Below, one piece after another: positions 1 through 8,370 of a DNA stretch of 64,000 bases. This stretch comes from Planctomycetia bacterium. GTDB lineage: Bacteria; Planctomycetota; Planctomycetia; Pirellulales; JACPPG01. Where the stretch lies: contig JACPPG010000050.1 in NCBI GenBank assembly GCA_016191115.1, positions 76,390-140,389 of the forward strand, written 5' to 3'. The notes beneath the pieces were generated by a model. The model was given only the letters and a program-made list of their open reading frames with translations. It searched no databases and was not told the DNA's origin. The translations under genes and the position numbers were made by a program. The number at the start of each line of letters is the position of its first letter. The first letter of the stretch is position 1.

Positions 1-1261
1 GCGGTGGCGTCGTGCAATAGAAGCCCGGATAGTTCGCCAGCACCATTTCGACCACGGCATTGGAAAAGGCGCGGCCGACCTTCGACGGGTCCTGCCCCTT
101 GGCGGTGACGCGCAGGAAGGCGCTCGCCTCGGCGTTGATGGCTGCGTCCGGCTTGTCGCTACGGACGAGCTCGCAATCGAGGGCCTCGAACTTTTCGGCG
201 CCGCCCAGCTCGGCAATGAGCGTGCGGCGGGCGAGGTCAGCCTTGGCGTCGATGTCCAGCCCGGTGAGCACGAACGTCATGGCGTTGCGAAACCCGCCCA
301 GGTAGTTGATGCACACCTTGACCTGGCCGGGCGCCGGTTCGCCGCGCACGCCCGATATCCGCACGCGGTCAGGTCCTTCCTGGTTCAGGCGAATCGTGTC
401 AAAACGGGCCACTACGTCGGGATTGGCGTAGCGCTGGCTGTCGATCTCGTACAGAAGCTGCGCCGTCACGGTGCCGACCGACACGAGGCCGCCGGTGCCC
501 GGGTGCTTCGTGATCACGCTCGACCCGTCGGCGTGCATTTCGGCCAGCGGGAAGCCGGGATGCTCGAGGCCGGGCACCTCGCGGAAGAAGGCGTAGTTGC
601 CGCCGGTGCATTGCGCTCCGCATTCCAGCACGTGCCCCGCCACGACCGCGCCCGCCAGGCGATCCCAGTCAGTCGCGGACCAGCCGAAGTGAAACGCCGC
701 CGGGCCGACGACTACCGAGGCGTCAGTCACGCGCGGACAGACGACGACGTCGGCGCCGCGGCGCAATGCCTCGACGATGCCCCAGGCGCCCAAGTAGGCG
801 TTGGCCGACAAGGGCGGCGCCTTCAGCTCATTGAGGGCACGGCCGGTATCCAGGTGCCGCAGCTCGTGCCCCGCGGCCTTTAGTTCCGGCAGCCGCGGCA
901 GCAGATCGTCGCCTTCAATGTGCACGACGCGGGCTTTGATCCCCAGTCGATCGGCCAAGGCGCGCAACTCCGCGGCCAGGCCGGCGGGGTTCAGGCCCCC
1001 GGCGTCGGTGACGATCTTCACGCCGCGGTCGATGGCCAGGCCAAGCGTCTCCTCCATCTGCCGCAGGAACGTGGTGGCATAGCCCTTCGTGGCGTCCTTC
1101 TGCCGCGACTTGAAGAGGATGAGCATCGTCAGCTCGGCCAGGTAGTCGCCCGTCAGGTAGTCGATCGGGCCACCCTCGATCATCTCGCGGGCCGCGGCCA
1201 GGCGGTCGCCGTAGAAGCCAGAGCAGTTGGCGATCCGCAGCGGTTTGGATTCAGCGGCCAT
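1..1261 (-). CDS. AtuA-family (DUF1446) protein, C-terminus cut by window edge
   Basis: The gene reads leftward from an ATG at 1261 and is still open at base 1, so about 420 residues are visible. The protein begins MAAESKPLRIANCSGFYGDR and contains IVTDAGGLNPAGLA and VVCPRVTDASVV, which are typical of the AtuA/DUF1446 family. AtuA is encoded with the acyclic terpene (geranyl-CoA) pathway in Pseudomonas; its exact reaction is not settled. It follows the carboxylase genes on the same strand, which fits a role in degrading a branched acyl-CoA by the geranyl-CoA or methylcrotonyl-CoA type of route. That pathway assignment is inferred from neighbours, while the family call is firm. The gap to the biotin carboxylase gene holds a repeat. 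Confidence 0.85.
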   Translation of the reverse strand, partial: MAAESKPLRIANCSGFYGDRLAAAREMIEGGPIDYLTGDYLAELTMLILFKSRQKDATKGYATTFLRQMEETLGLAIDRGVKIVTDAGGLNPAGLAAELRALADRLGIKARVVHIEGDDLLPRLPELKAAGHELRHLDTGRALNELKAPPLSANAYLGAWGIVEALRRGADVVVCPRVTDASVVVGPAAFHFGWSATDWDRLAGAVVAGHVLECGAQCTGGNYAFFREVPGLEHPGFPLAEMHADGSSVITKHPGTGGLVSVGTVTAQLLYEIDSQRYANPDVVARFDTIRLNQEGPDRVRISGVRGEPAPGQVKVCINYLGGFRNAMTFVLTGLDIDAKADLARRTLIAELGGAEKFEALDCELVRSDKPDAAINAEASAFLRVTAKGQDPSKVGRAFSNAVVEMVLANYPGFYCTTPP

Positions 1262-1300
1262 GACTATCACCACAGAGACGCGGAGGCATCGCGCGGGGGA

Positions 1301-1424
1301 ATGACGAAATCTGAATGTCTAAGGAAGCTCGAAGGACAAAGGTCGAATGTCCGAAAGTTCGGCATTCGGATTTCGTGCTTCGAGCTTCTCTAGGCATTTG
1401 ATTCTCGACATTCGTCATTGGGGC
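1301..1424. repeat. AATGACGAA-type inverted repeat
   Basis: The sequence between the AtuA and biotin carboxylase genes starts with an AATGACGAA block and ends with its complement near 1410-1424. The interior is made of diverged GAATGTC/CGAAGG and GGATTTCG/CTTCGAGC units. Related AATGA/TCATT hairpins occur at 9501-9600 and 40050-40138. It has no coding potential that I can support. Confidence 0.6.
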
Positions 1425-3385
1425 TCCTCGATCACGGCCAGCACCGTGCGGGCCTCGACGTGCGTGGCCTTTTGCACGCGAATTTCCGTCACGCGGCCGG
1501 CCGCCGGCGCGGTTACGGGATAGAACATCTTCATCGACTCGATCACCACGAGCACGTCGCCGGCCGCGACCAGGTCCCCGACTGCCACCTTGACATCATC
1601 CACAACGCCCGGCAAGGGGGCCACGAGCGAGCCGGCCTCGACTTCCTCCTCCGGCGTTGGAAACCGCGCCAGTTCGCGCAGCGCCGACGCCCCTAGCGGA
1701 CTGTCGACGTAACACGTCTCACCGACGCGGTGCACGTCGTAGGCGCGCAGCACGCCGTCGGTTTCCAGTTCCACGCGCGTCGGCGTGCAGGCGCCCACGC
1801 GGACGGTCGCCAGTTCCTCACCGTCGACCGCCAACTTAAGGCACGCGCGATCGCGGCGGTAGCCGACCGCGATCTCGCCATGCGCGGCGGCGAACCGGAC
1901 TTGCTCGAGCTGCGAGGGATTGTTGCGCCAGCCGGCGGGGATACATCGCTGGACGACGGCCGCGGCGCGCCGCTCGGCCTGGGCGGCCAGGGCCGCGGCG
2001 GCGGCGTGCAGCCGCTCGCCCGCCCCATCCACCGAGGGCGCGCCCAGATCGGCCGGCGCGTGACGCTCGAAAAAGTGCGTGTCCGTCTGGCCTGCCAGAA
2101 ACTCCGGATGCCCTAGCACGCGCACCAACAGCTCGCGATTGGTCCGCGGGCCGTGGATGCGTGCCCGCGCGAGGGTCGCCGCCAAGCGCCGGGCGGCCTC
2201 CTCGCGCGTGGCGGCGTGCACGATCACCTTGGCCACCATGGCGTCGTAGTGCGGCGTGATTTCGGAACCGTCGGCCACGCCGGTGTCGACCCGCACGCCC
2301 GGACCCGATGGAACGTCGAAGCGGTGCAGCGTGCCGATCGAGGGCGCGAAATCGCGCGTCGGATCCTCGGCGTACAAGCGGGCTTCGATGGCGTGCCCGG
2401 TGGGCCGCACTTGCCATACCTCTTGCGGCAGGGCCTTCCCCTGCGCGACCAGGATCTGCAGCCGCACCAGGTCCAATCCGGTGATGCACTCGGTGACGGG
2501 ATGCTCCACCTGCAAACGCGTGTTGACCTCGAGGAAGTAGAACTTTCGATTGGGAGCGAGCAAAAACTCGACGGTGCCGGCGCCGACGTAGCCGATCGTT
2601 TCGCCGGCCCGCACCGCGGCGCTGGCGATCGCCGCCCGCAGCTCGTCGTCGAGGGCGACCGAGGGGGCTTCCTCGATCACCTTCTGGTGCCGCCTTTGGA
2701 TCGAGCATTCGCGCTCGAAGAGATGCACGATATTGCCGTGCGTGTCGCCGAAGATTTGGATCTCAATGTGGCGCGGCGCCTCGACGTAGGGCTCCAGGAA
2801 CACGCTGGCGTCGCCAAAGGCGGCGTGGGCTTCGCGCTGCGCTGCCTCGACCGCGGCCGCGAGCGCCGCAGGCTCGCGGACGATGCGCATTCCGCGCCCT
2901 CCGCCACCGGCCGATGCCTTCACGAGAACGGGCCACCCGAGCCGCTCTGCTTCACGCGCTAGCTCCGCCGGGGGTTGCCCGCGCACCTCGACGCTGTCGA
3001 GCACGGCCACGCCCGCGGCCCGCATCCGCCGCTTAGCTTCCAGCTTCGATCCCATCGCGGCAATCGACTCGGCCGTGGGGCCGATGAACGTGATGCCGGC
3101 CGAAGCGACGCAGCGAGCGAATTGGGCGTTCTCGGACAGGAAACCGTAGCCGGGGTGGATGGCCGTGGCGCCGGTGCGGCGGGCGGCCTCGAGCACGGCG
3201 TCGATGCGCAGATAGGTTTCGGCGGCGGCCGCGCCGTCGAGCGGCACCGCCTCGTCGGCCTCGCGGACAAAAAGCGCATCGCGGTCCGGCTTGGAAAACA
3301 CGGCCACGGTCGCGATCCCCATCTCGCGACAGGTCCGCATGACCCGCCGGGCAATCTCGCCGCGATTTGCGATGAGGAGTTTCAT
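1415..3385 (-). CDS. Acyl-CoA carboxylase biotin carboxylase/biotin carrier subunit
   Basis: This 656-residue protein combines an N-terminal biotin carboxylase (MKLLIANRGEIARRVMRTC), an ATP-grasp domain (GGGGRGMRIV, then EVNTRLQVEHPVTE), the carboxylase C-terminal domain and a C-terminal biotinyl domain. The biotin-accepting lysine is in ESMKM, near residue 619. It would carboxylate biotin with ATP and bicarbonate and hand it to the partner carboxyltransferase. The ATG at 3385 is chosen because the family N-terminus starts there; upstream sequence in this frame overlaps the preceding gene. The carboxyltransferase stop lies one base before this ATG, so the pair is probably translationally coupled. 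The substrate may be methylcrotonyl-, geranyl- or another acyl-CoA; AtuA next door favours a branched substrate. Confidence 0.93.
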   Translation of the reverse strand: MKLLIANRGEIARRVMRTCREMGIATVAVFSKPDRDALFVREADEAVPLDGAAAAETYLRIDAVLEAARRTGATAIHPGYGFLSENAQFARCVASAGITFIGPTAESIAAMGSKLEAKRRMRAAGVAVLDSVEVRGQPPAELAREAERLGWPVLVKASAGGGGRGMRIVREPAALAAAVEAAQREAHAAFGDASVFLEPYVEAPRHIEIQIFGDTHGNIVHLFERECSIQRRHQKVIEEAPSVALDDELRAAIASAAVRAGETIGYVGAGTVEFLLAPNRKFYFLEVNTRLQVEHPVTECITGLDLVRLQILVAQGKALPQEVWQVRPTGHAIEARLYAEDPTRDFAPSIGTLHRFDVPSGPGVRVDTGVADGSEITPHYDAMVAKVIVHAATREEAARRLAATLARARIHGPRTNRELLVRVLGHPEFLAGQTDTHFFERHAPADLGAPSVDGAGERLHAAAAALAAQAERRAAAVVQRCIPAGWRNNPSQLEQVRFAAAHGEIAVGYRRDRACLKLAVDGEELATVRVGACTPTRVELETDGVLRAYDVHRVGETCYVDSPLGASALRELARFPTPEEEVEAGSLVAPLPGVVDDVKVAVGDLVAAGDVLVVIESMKMFYPVTAPAAGRVTEIRVQKATHVEARTVLAVIEEPQ

Positions 3386-3386
3386 C

Positions 3387-4994
3387 TCACATCCGAAAGA
3401 CACCAAATTGGTTCGTTCCCCGCACTTCTGCCGAATGGCACGCCGACAGCGCGATCGCGAGCACCGTCCGCGTGTCGCGCGGGTCGATGATGCCGTCGTC
3501 GTAGATGCGGGCGCTTGTGTATGCCGCCAGCGACTCGCTTTCGATCTGGTTTTCGACGAAGGCCCGTTGCGCTTTGTCGGTTTCTTCGTCGTAGGGTCGG
3601 CCGGCCTCGGCCGCGGCGGCCCGCTGCACGATCGACAGCACGCCGGCAAGCTGTTGCGGGCCCATCACGGCCGTCTTGCTGTTGGGCCAGATGAACACGA
3701 AGCGCGGATTGTACGCGCGGCCGCACATGCCGTAGTTGCCGGCCCCGTACGACGCGCCAATCTGTAGCGTGACGTGCGGCACGGTGCTATTCGAGACGGC
3801 GTTGATCATCATCGCGCCATGCTTGATGATCCCGCGCTGCTCGTACTCGCGGCCGACCATGTAGCCCGTCACGTTCTGAATGAACACCAAGGGCACGTCG
3901 TTGCGGTTGGCAAGCTGGATGAACTGCGTGGCCTTCTGCGACTCTTCCGAAAAGAGGACGCCCCGCGCGTTCGCCAAAATGCCCACCGGGTAGCCGTGGA
4001 TCGAGGCCCACCCGGTCACAAGGCTGGTGCCGTAGGCCGGCTTGAACTCGTCGAATTGCGAGCCATCGACAACGCGGGCCAGCACTTCATAGATGTCGGT
4101 CGGGACCTTGAGATCGGCCGGCGCAAGGCCCAGCAAGCCTTCGGCCGCGTACAGCGGCTCCTCGACGCGGCGCGCCGGCGGCGGCCCGAGCTTTTTCCAA
4201 TTCAAATTGGCGACGATCTGCCGGCCGAGCCGTAGCGCGTCCAACTCGTCGACCGCCAGATAGTCGGCCAGGCCGGAAGTGCGGGCGTGCATCTCGGCGC
4301 CGCCCAGCTCCTCGTCCGTGCTCTCCTCGCCGGTGGCCATCTTCACCAACGGCGGCCCGCCCAGAAACACCTTCGCCCGCCCTTTGACGAAAACCGAGTA
4401 ATCGCACATGGCCGGGTTGTAGGCGCCGCCGGCCGTGGAATTGCCGAACACCAGGGCGATCGTCGGGATGCCCACGGCCGAGAGCTGCGTCAAGTCGCGA
4501 AACACGGCGCCGCCGGGCAGAAAGATCTCGGCCTGCCGCGGCAGATCGGCCCCGCCGCTTTCGACGAGGAACAGCACGGGCAACCGGTTCTGGCGGGCGA
4601 TCGCAAGCGCCCGTAGCGACTTGGCGAGCGAGTAGGGGTTGACGGCGCCGCCGCGGACGGTCGGGTCGTTGCCGGTGATCACGCACTCAACGCCCGACAC
4701 CACCCCGATGCCGCCGACGCCCGATCCGCCGACGTGGTACTCAGTGCCAGCCGCCGCGACGCTGGAAAGCTCCAGGAACGCGCTGTCAGGGTCGAGCAAT
4801 AGCTCGATCCGCTCGCGGGCCAATAGCTTGCCGCGTTTATGGTGGCGATCGGTATATTTCGGCCCGCCGCCGGCGCGAGCGGCTGCCAGCAGCTTGTCGA
4901 GCTCTTCGAGCTGCGCAAGCATCGCCGTGCGGTTCGCCTGGTAGACCGGCGAGCTCGTGTCGAGATGAGAAGAGAGGATTTGACGTTTCACGGT
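3387..4994 (-). CDS. Acyl-CoA carboxylase carboxyltransferase subunit (MCC/GCC beta type)
   Basis: The product transfers the carboxyl group from carboxybiotin to an acyl-CoA. Diagnostic stretches are RGKLLARERIELLLDP near the start, GNSTAGGAYNPAMCDYSVF, KVFLGGPPLVKMATGE, NVTGYMVGREYE and the terminal IIDPRDTRTVLAIALS with FGVFRM at the end. These fit LiuB/AtuC-type beta subunits. The GTG at 4994 gives 535 residues, the usual family length. The frame can be extended to a TTG at 5063, but the extra 23 residues do not resemble the family. It is first in the minus-strand block and its stop is one base from the biotin carboxylase start. Confidence 0.92.
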   Translation of the reverse strand, partial: TVKRQILSSHLDTSSPVYQANRTAMLAQLEELDKLLAAARAGGGPKYTDRHHKRGKLLARERIELLLDPDSAFLELSSVAAAGTEYHVGGSGVGGIGVVSGVECVITGNDPTVRGGAVNPYSLAKSLRALAIARQNRLPVLFLVESGGADLPRQAEIFLPGGAVFRDLTQLSAVGIPTIALVFGNSTAGGAYNPAMCDYSVFVKGRAKVFLGGPPLVKMATGEESTDEELGGAEMHARTSGLADYLAVDELDALRLGRQIVANLNWKKLGPPPARRVEEPLYAAEGLLGLAPADLKVPTDIYEVLARVVDGSQFDEFKPAYGTSLVTGWASIHGYPVGILANARGVLFSEESQKATQFIQLANRNDVPLVFIQNVTGYMVGREYEQRGIIKHGAMMINAVSNSTVPHVTLQIGASYGAGNYGMCGRAYNPRFVFIWPNSKTAVMGPQQLAGVLSIVQRAAAAEAGRPYDEETDKAQRAFVENQIESESLAAYTSARIYDDGIIDPRDTRTVLAIALSACHSAEVRGTNQFGVFRM

Positions 4995-5090
4995 GGCGGG
5001 TGCGCCAAATGAGATCGGCTTGGCTAGCCCCCGAACGGTAGCGGCGCGAGAAGGCAGCGTCAACGGTTGACGCGAAGGGTGTTAGCGGCT

Positions 5091-5169
5091 CGGGAGGGCG
5101 AGGCTCCCACCGAGCCGGCAAAAGGACGGCGGTCTTTGATTCCGGCTCGGTGGGAGCCTCGCCCTCCCG
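5091..5169. repeat. Long perfect hairpin (GGGAGGGCGAGG family)
   Basis: Arms of 28 bases at 5091-5118 and 5142-5169 are exact inverted copies around a 23-base loop. The element lies between the divergently transcribed carboxylase and 5291 genes. A second, imperfect copy lies at 50026-50120. It could act as a bidirectional transcript-end structure or be a REP/MITE-like element. Confidence 0.85.
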
Positions 5170-5290
5170 CCGCGCGGTTGACCTTGACCGTCTTGGGCAA
5201 AAGGGGCAACATCTGCCGCCGCCGATGCGCTCGATCGGAGGCTTCTTGCGTTGCCACCTGGTCGGATGAGACCCGCACGGAGTCACAGAG

Positions 5291-6154
5291 ATGGCACGAT
5301 TCTCGATCATTTGGTTTCTGGGCGCGGCGCTCGTGGCTTCGCCAACCGCCAGCGCCGCGGCCCCAGAGCAATATCGCTTCACATACCGGCCGCTCGACGT
5401 GGGTGACCAGGCGACGGACACGATCCGCTTCGCGCTCGATTTGAAGACGATCCTCTCGCAGCGCGGCGAGTTGATCAACGCGACCGATCAGACGGTTGAA
5501 CGCAAGGAGCACGTCGTAGTGGCACGCCTGCCGGCCGGAGCGGGCGAGTCGGCCAAGGCGCGCGTCAAGTTTGAAACCTCCGAGCAGACCACGACCGACC
5601 GCGGTGGCGGCGTTCACGGGCAAGAGCGCCCCGTGGCCAGCAAGACGTACGTCGCCGTGCGCCGGCGCGAAGAGTTGATCGTCACCGACGAGCAAGGCAA
5701 CACGCCGCCGGAGGACGAGCTGAAGATCGTGGCGCGGACGATGGATGGGTTGGGAAAGCCCAATCCATTGGGCGCGTTCTTCGACCGCAAGACCGTGGCG
5801 ATCGGCCAGAGCGTGCGGTTGCCTTTGGAATTCACCCAGACCCTGTTGTCTGGCTGGGACGAAGATCTTGCCCGGCTGCCGCTCGACGTCGTGCTGATGG
5901 GCACGCAGCGCGTGGACGGGCAGCTTTGTGCGCTGTTTCACACGCCGCCGGCAGCGGCCGGTGCGAGCGGCGCCGGCCGGCCACCGATCCAGGGCAAGTT
6001 CCTGATCGAGATCGAGACGTGCCGCGCCGCCCTGGTTGAGTTGTCCGGCCCGGTGGCCACGAACGAAAAGCGCGGCACCGGCGCGGACGAATTCGACGTC
6101 CGCCGCAAAGGCAAACTGCAAGTGGCCGTCCACGTGACGCACAAGCGGCGTTAA
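5291..6154 (+). CDS. Secreted protein of unknown function
   Basis: I do not recognise a family for this 287-residue protein. Its N-terminus (MARFSIIWFLGAALVASPTA followed by SAAAP) is a good Sec signal peptide, probably cleaved after the Ala-rich stretch near residue 23. The rest is mixed alpha/beta with many charged residues, no further membrane segment and no clear catalytic motif. It is divergent from the carboxylase block and convergent with the aldehyde dehydrogenase gene, so context gives no function. A hairpin follows directly at the stop codon. Confidence 0.75.
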   Translation: MARFSIIWFLGAALVASPTASAAAPEQYRFTYRPLDVGDQATDTIRFALDLKTILSQRGELINATDQTVERKEHVVVARLPAGAGESAKARVKFETSEQTTTDRGGGVHGQERPVASKTYVAVRRREELIVTDEQGNTPPEDELKIVARTMDGLGKPNPLGAFFDRKTVAIGQSVRLPLEFTQTLLSGWDEDLARLPLDVVLMGTQRVDGQLCALFHTPPAAAGASGAGRPPIQGKFLIEIETCRAALVELSGPVATNEKRGTGADEFDVRRKGKLQVAVHVTHKRR

Positions 6155-6183
6155 GCCGCCGCGGCCACGCGGCGCGGCGACTT
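6151..6183. terminator. GC-rich hairpin between convergent genes
   Basis: The sequence TAAGCCGCCGCG, a short loop, then CGGCGCGGCGACTTA forms an imperfect hairpin. It spans the stop codons of the convergent genes ending at 6154 and 6182. No T-tract is seen, so bidirectional termination is inferred. The core GCCGCCGCGGCCAC recurs at 17201 and, inverted, at 19191. Confidence 0.5.
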
Positions 6184-7654
6184 ACGCCAAACTCACGGTC
6201 ACCGTCTTCGTCTCGGTGTAGGCGTCCAGGCCCTTTTCGCCCAGCTCGCGGCCCATGCCGGACATCTTGAAGCCGCCAAAGGGCGCCGCGGCGTCGAAGA
6301 CGTCGTAGCAATTGATCCACACGGTGCCGGCCTTCAGCTTGGCGGCCAGGTGGTGGGCCTTGGCGATGTCGCGCGTCCACACGGCCGCCGCCAGGCCGTA
6401 GAACGTGTTGTTGCCGCGCTCGATGATCTCGTCGACGTCCTTGAACTTGAGCACGCTCAGCACCGGTCCAAAAATTTCGTCCTTGGCGATCGACATTTCG
6501 TCGTTGACGCCGGCAAACAGCGTCGGCTCGACGTAGAAGCCCCGCTGGCCGAAACGATTTCCGCCGGTCACGCACTGGGCGCCTTCCTTCTTGCCTACCT
6601 CGATGTAGTGCATGATCTTGTCGAACTGGGCCTTGTCGACCTGCGGTCCTTGCTCGGTCGCCGGATCGAGCGGATCGCCCAGCTTGCGGGTCTTGTTCAT
6701 GCCGGCGATTTTGTCGACCAGCTTGTCGTACACCTTCTCCTGCACGAACAGCCGGCTGCCCGCGCAGCAGCACTGCCCCTGATTGAAGTACAGTCCGAAG
6801 TGTGCGCCGGCCGCCGCGGCGTCGAGGTCCGCGTCGGCGAAGACGATGTTGGGGCTCTTGCCCCCCAGCTCGAAGGTCAGCCGTTTCAAGGTCTGTGACG
6901 CATCGGCCATGATGATTTGGGCCGTCTTGTATTCGCCGGTGAACGCGACCTTGTCCACGTCGCGGTGCTTGACGATCGCCGCGCCGGCCGTGGGGCCGTA
7001 GCCCGGAACGACGTTGATCACGCCGTCGGGGATGCCGGCCTTCTGCGCCAGCCGCGCCATCCGCAAGCAGGTGAGCGGCGTCTGCTCGGCCGGCTTCATG
7101 ACGATCGTGCACCCGGCCGCCAACGCCGGCCCCCACTTCCAGGCCACCATCAGCATGGGGAAGTTCCAAGGGATGATCTGGCCGACGACGCCCACCGGCT
7201 CGCGCCGCGTGTAGGTGAAGTAGTTGCCGCGCACCGGAATCGTCTGCCCGTGAATCTTGTCGGCGAAGCCGGCGTAGTAGCGGAGGCAGTCGATCACGAG
7301 CGGCAGGTCGCCGGCGCGGGAATCGCGAATGGGCTTGCCGTTGTCCAAGGTCTCGAGCGCCGCCAGGTCGTCGAGCTCTTCCTCGATCAGATCGGCCAGC
7401 TTGTTCATCAAGCGGCCGCGGTCGCGGGCGTCCATCTTGCCCCAGGGACCCTTTTCCAACGCGTTGCGGGCCGCCGCGACGGCCAGGTCGACGTCGGCCG
7501 CGTCTCCTTCCGCCACCTTGGCGATCACTTCCTCGGTGGCCGGGTTGATTGTCTCGAACGTCTTGCCGCTCTTAGCGGCCACCCATTTGCCGCCGATGAA
7601 GCATTCAGTCTGCTGAATCTTCGGCCTGATGGTGGGCTGTGCAGTCGTGGCCAT
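6182..7654 (-). CDS. NAD(P)-dependent aldehyde dehydrogenase
   Basis: This 490-residue member of the ALDH superfamily would oxidise an aldehyde to the acid. The catalytic cysteine is in GQCCCAGSR (middle Cys), the general base is the Glu of FELGGKSPN, and [10 protein letters not shown] is the conserved cofactor-binding stretch. One oddity is the segment after the Rossmann strand, which reads FTGEYKTAQ where most relatives have FTGSTEVG, so the second glycine of the cofactor loop is missing. The ATG at 7654 is preceded by AAGGAGG at good spacing. The frame could run further upstream, but only into repeat sequence. The substrate is unknown. Confidence 0.92.
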   Translation of the reverse strand: MATTAQPTIRPKIQQTECFIGGKWVAAKSGKTFETINPATEEVIAKVAEGDAADVDLAVAAARNALEKGPWGKMDARDRGRLMNKLADLIEEELDDLAALETLDNGKPIRDSRAGDLPLVIDCLRYYAGFADKIHGQTIPVRGNYFTYTRREPVGVVGQIIPWNFPMLMVAWKWGPALAAGCTIVMKPAEQTPLTCLRMARLAQKAGIPDGVINVVPGYGPTAGAAIVKHRDVDKVAFTGEYKTAQIIMADASQTLKRLTFELGGKSPNIVFADADLDAAAAGAHFGLYFNQGQCCCAGSRLFVQEKVYDKLVDKIAGMNKTRKLGDPLDPATEQGPQVDKAQFDKIMHYIEVGKKEGAQCVTGGNRFGQRGFYVEPTLFAGVNDEMSIAKDEIFGPVLSVLKFKDVDEIIERGNNTFYGLAAAVWTRDIAKAHHLAAKLKAGTVWINCYDVFDAAAPFGGFKMSGMGRELGEKGLDAYTETKTVTVSLA

Positions 7655-7845
7655 GATCGACCTCCTTGGGACGGGCGTGTGGTGATTTCGGGCGCGCCAA
7701 AACGCAGGACATGCGTTCGACGGATAAACGGGCCGCTGGGCAGCCTCAAAAAGAGATGCGCCCCGGGCACGCTGCATTTGAGCTGCCCAGCCAGGAGAAT
7801 TGTATCCGCTCGCCGGAGAAGCAACTAGGCTCCGGGAGACCAACT

Positions 7846-8002
7846 CAGGGCCGTTCACAGATTCAAGCTTGCCGGCGGCGCGCCGGCGGGAAAGTGGGAC
7901 AGGCACCGAGACGAAACGTTGGTCTGAAAGGGCTTGCGCTGTTTATGCTCGGAGCCAGTCCCATTTTCCCGCCTCGCCATTTTGAAAAACAGAACGGCCG
8001 TG
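7846..8002 (+). mobile_element. 157-bp MITE, copy a
   Basis: This complete copy starts CAGGGCCGTT and ends ACGGCCGTG, with long imperfect inverted ends that would fold into one hairpin. It is flanked by the direct repeat GAGACCAACT at 7836-7845 and 8003-8012, a likely target-site duplication. It carries no transposase gene and lies upstream of the aldehyde dehydrogenase gene. Confidence 0.88.
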
Positions 8003-8128
8003 GAGACCAACTCCGCTGCCGGTGCTTGCTGGCGCCGATCGCGCCGCCCTGGCGCTGAATAAGATACACGAGCGCACCCTGTCACGCGGTTCATCGCTGC
8101 TGCCGCCGTGGAACGCTGGTCGGAATGC

Positions 8129-8285
8129 CAGGGCCGTTCACAGATTCAAGCTTGCCGGCGGCGCACCGGCGGGAAAGTGGGACAGGCACCGAGAGGCAGC
8201 GTTGGTATGAAAGGGCTTGCGCTGTTTGTGCTCGGAGCCAGTCCCATTTTCCCGCCTCGCCATTTTGAAAAACAGAATGGCCCTG
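8129..8285 (+). mobile_element. 157-bp MITE, copy b
   Basis: This second complete copy in the same orientation lies 126 bp after copy a and ends GGCCCTG. It is flanked by GTCGGAATGC at 8119-8128 and 8286-8295. Its own separate duplication shows that it inserted independently of copy a. It sits just upstream of the kinase gene at 8371 and may affect that promoter. Confidence 0.9.
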
Positions 8286-8370
8286 GTCGGAATGCGATTT
8301 GACTGGACCTGGGCCACGTCCGGGCGCTAAGATAGCGGGGCACGCCCCCCGCCTTCGATTGATCCCACGC

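Noticed and set aside
3386-3649. Longer N-terminus for the biotin carboxylase subunit
   Set aside because: The extra 88 residues overlap the carboxyltransferase gene in another frame and do not resemble the family; MKLLIANRGEIA is the standard start.
5832-7169. A 445-codon open frame antisense/alternate to the aldehyde dehydrogenase
   Set aside because: It overlaps the ALDH gene in another frame, is Arg/Gly-rich and has no family features; a product of high GC content.
7855-8094. Short open frames across each 157-bp MITE (for example with [14 protein letters not shown])
   Set aside because: The same peptide appears at every copy because the element is repeated; there is no start signal or conservation beyond the DNA repeat.
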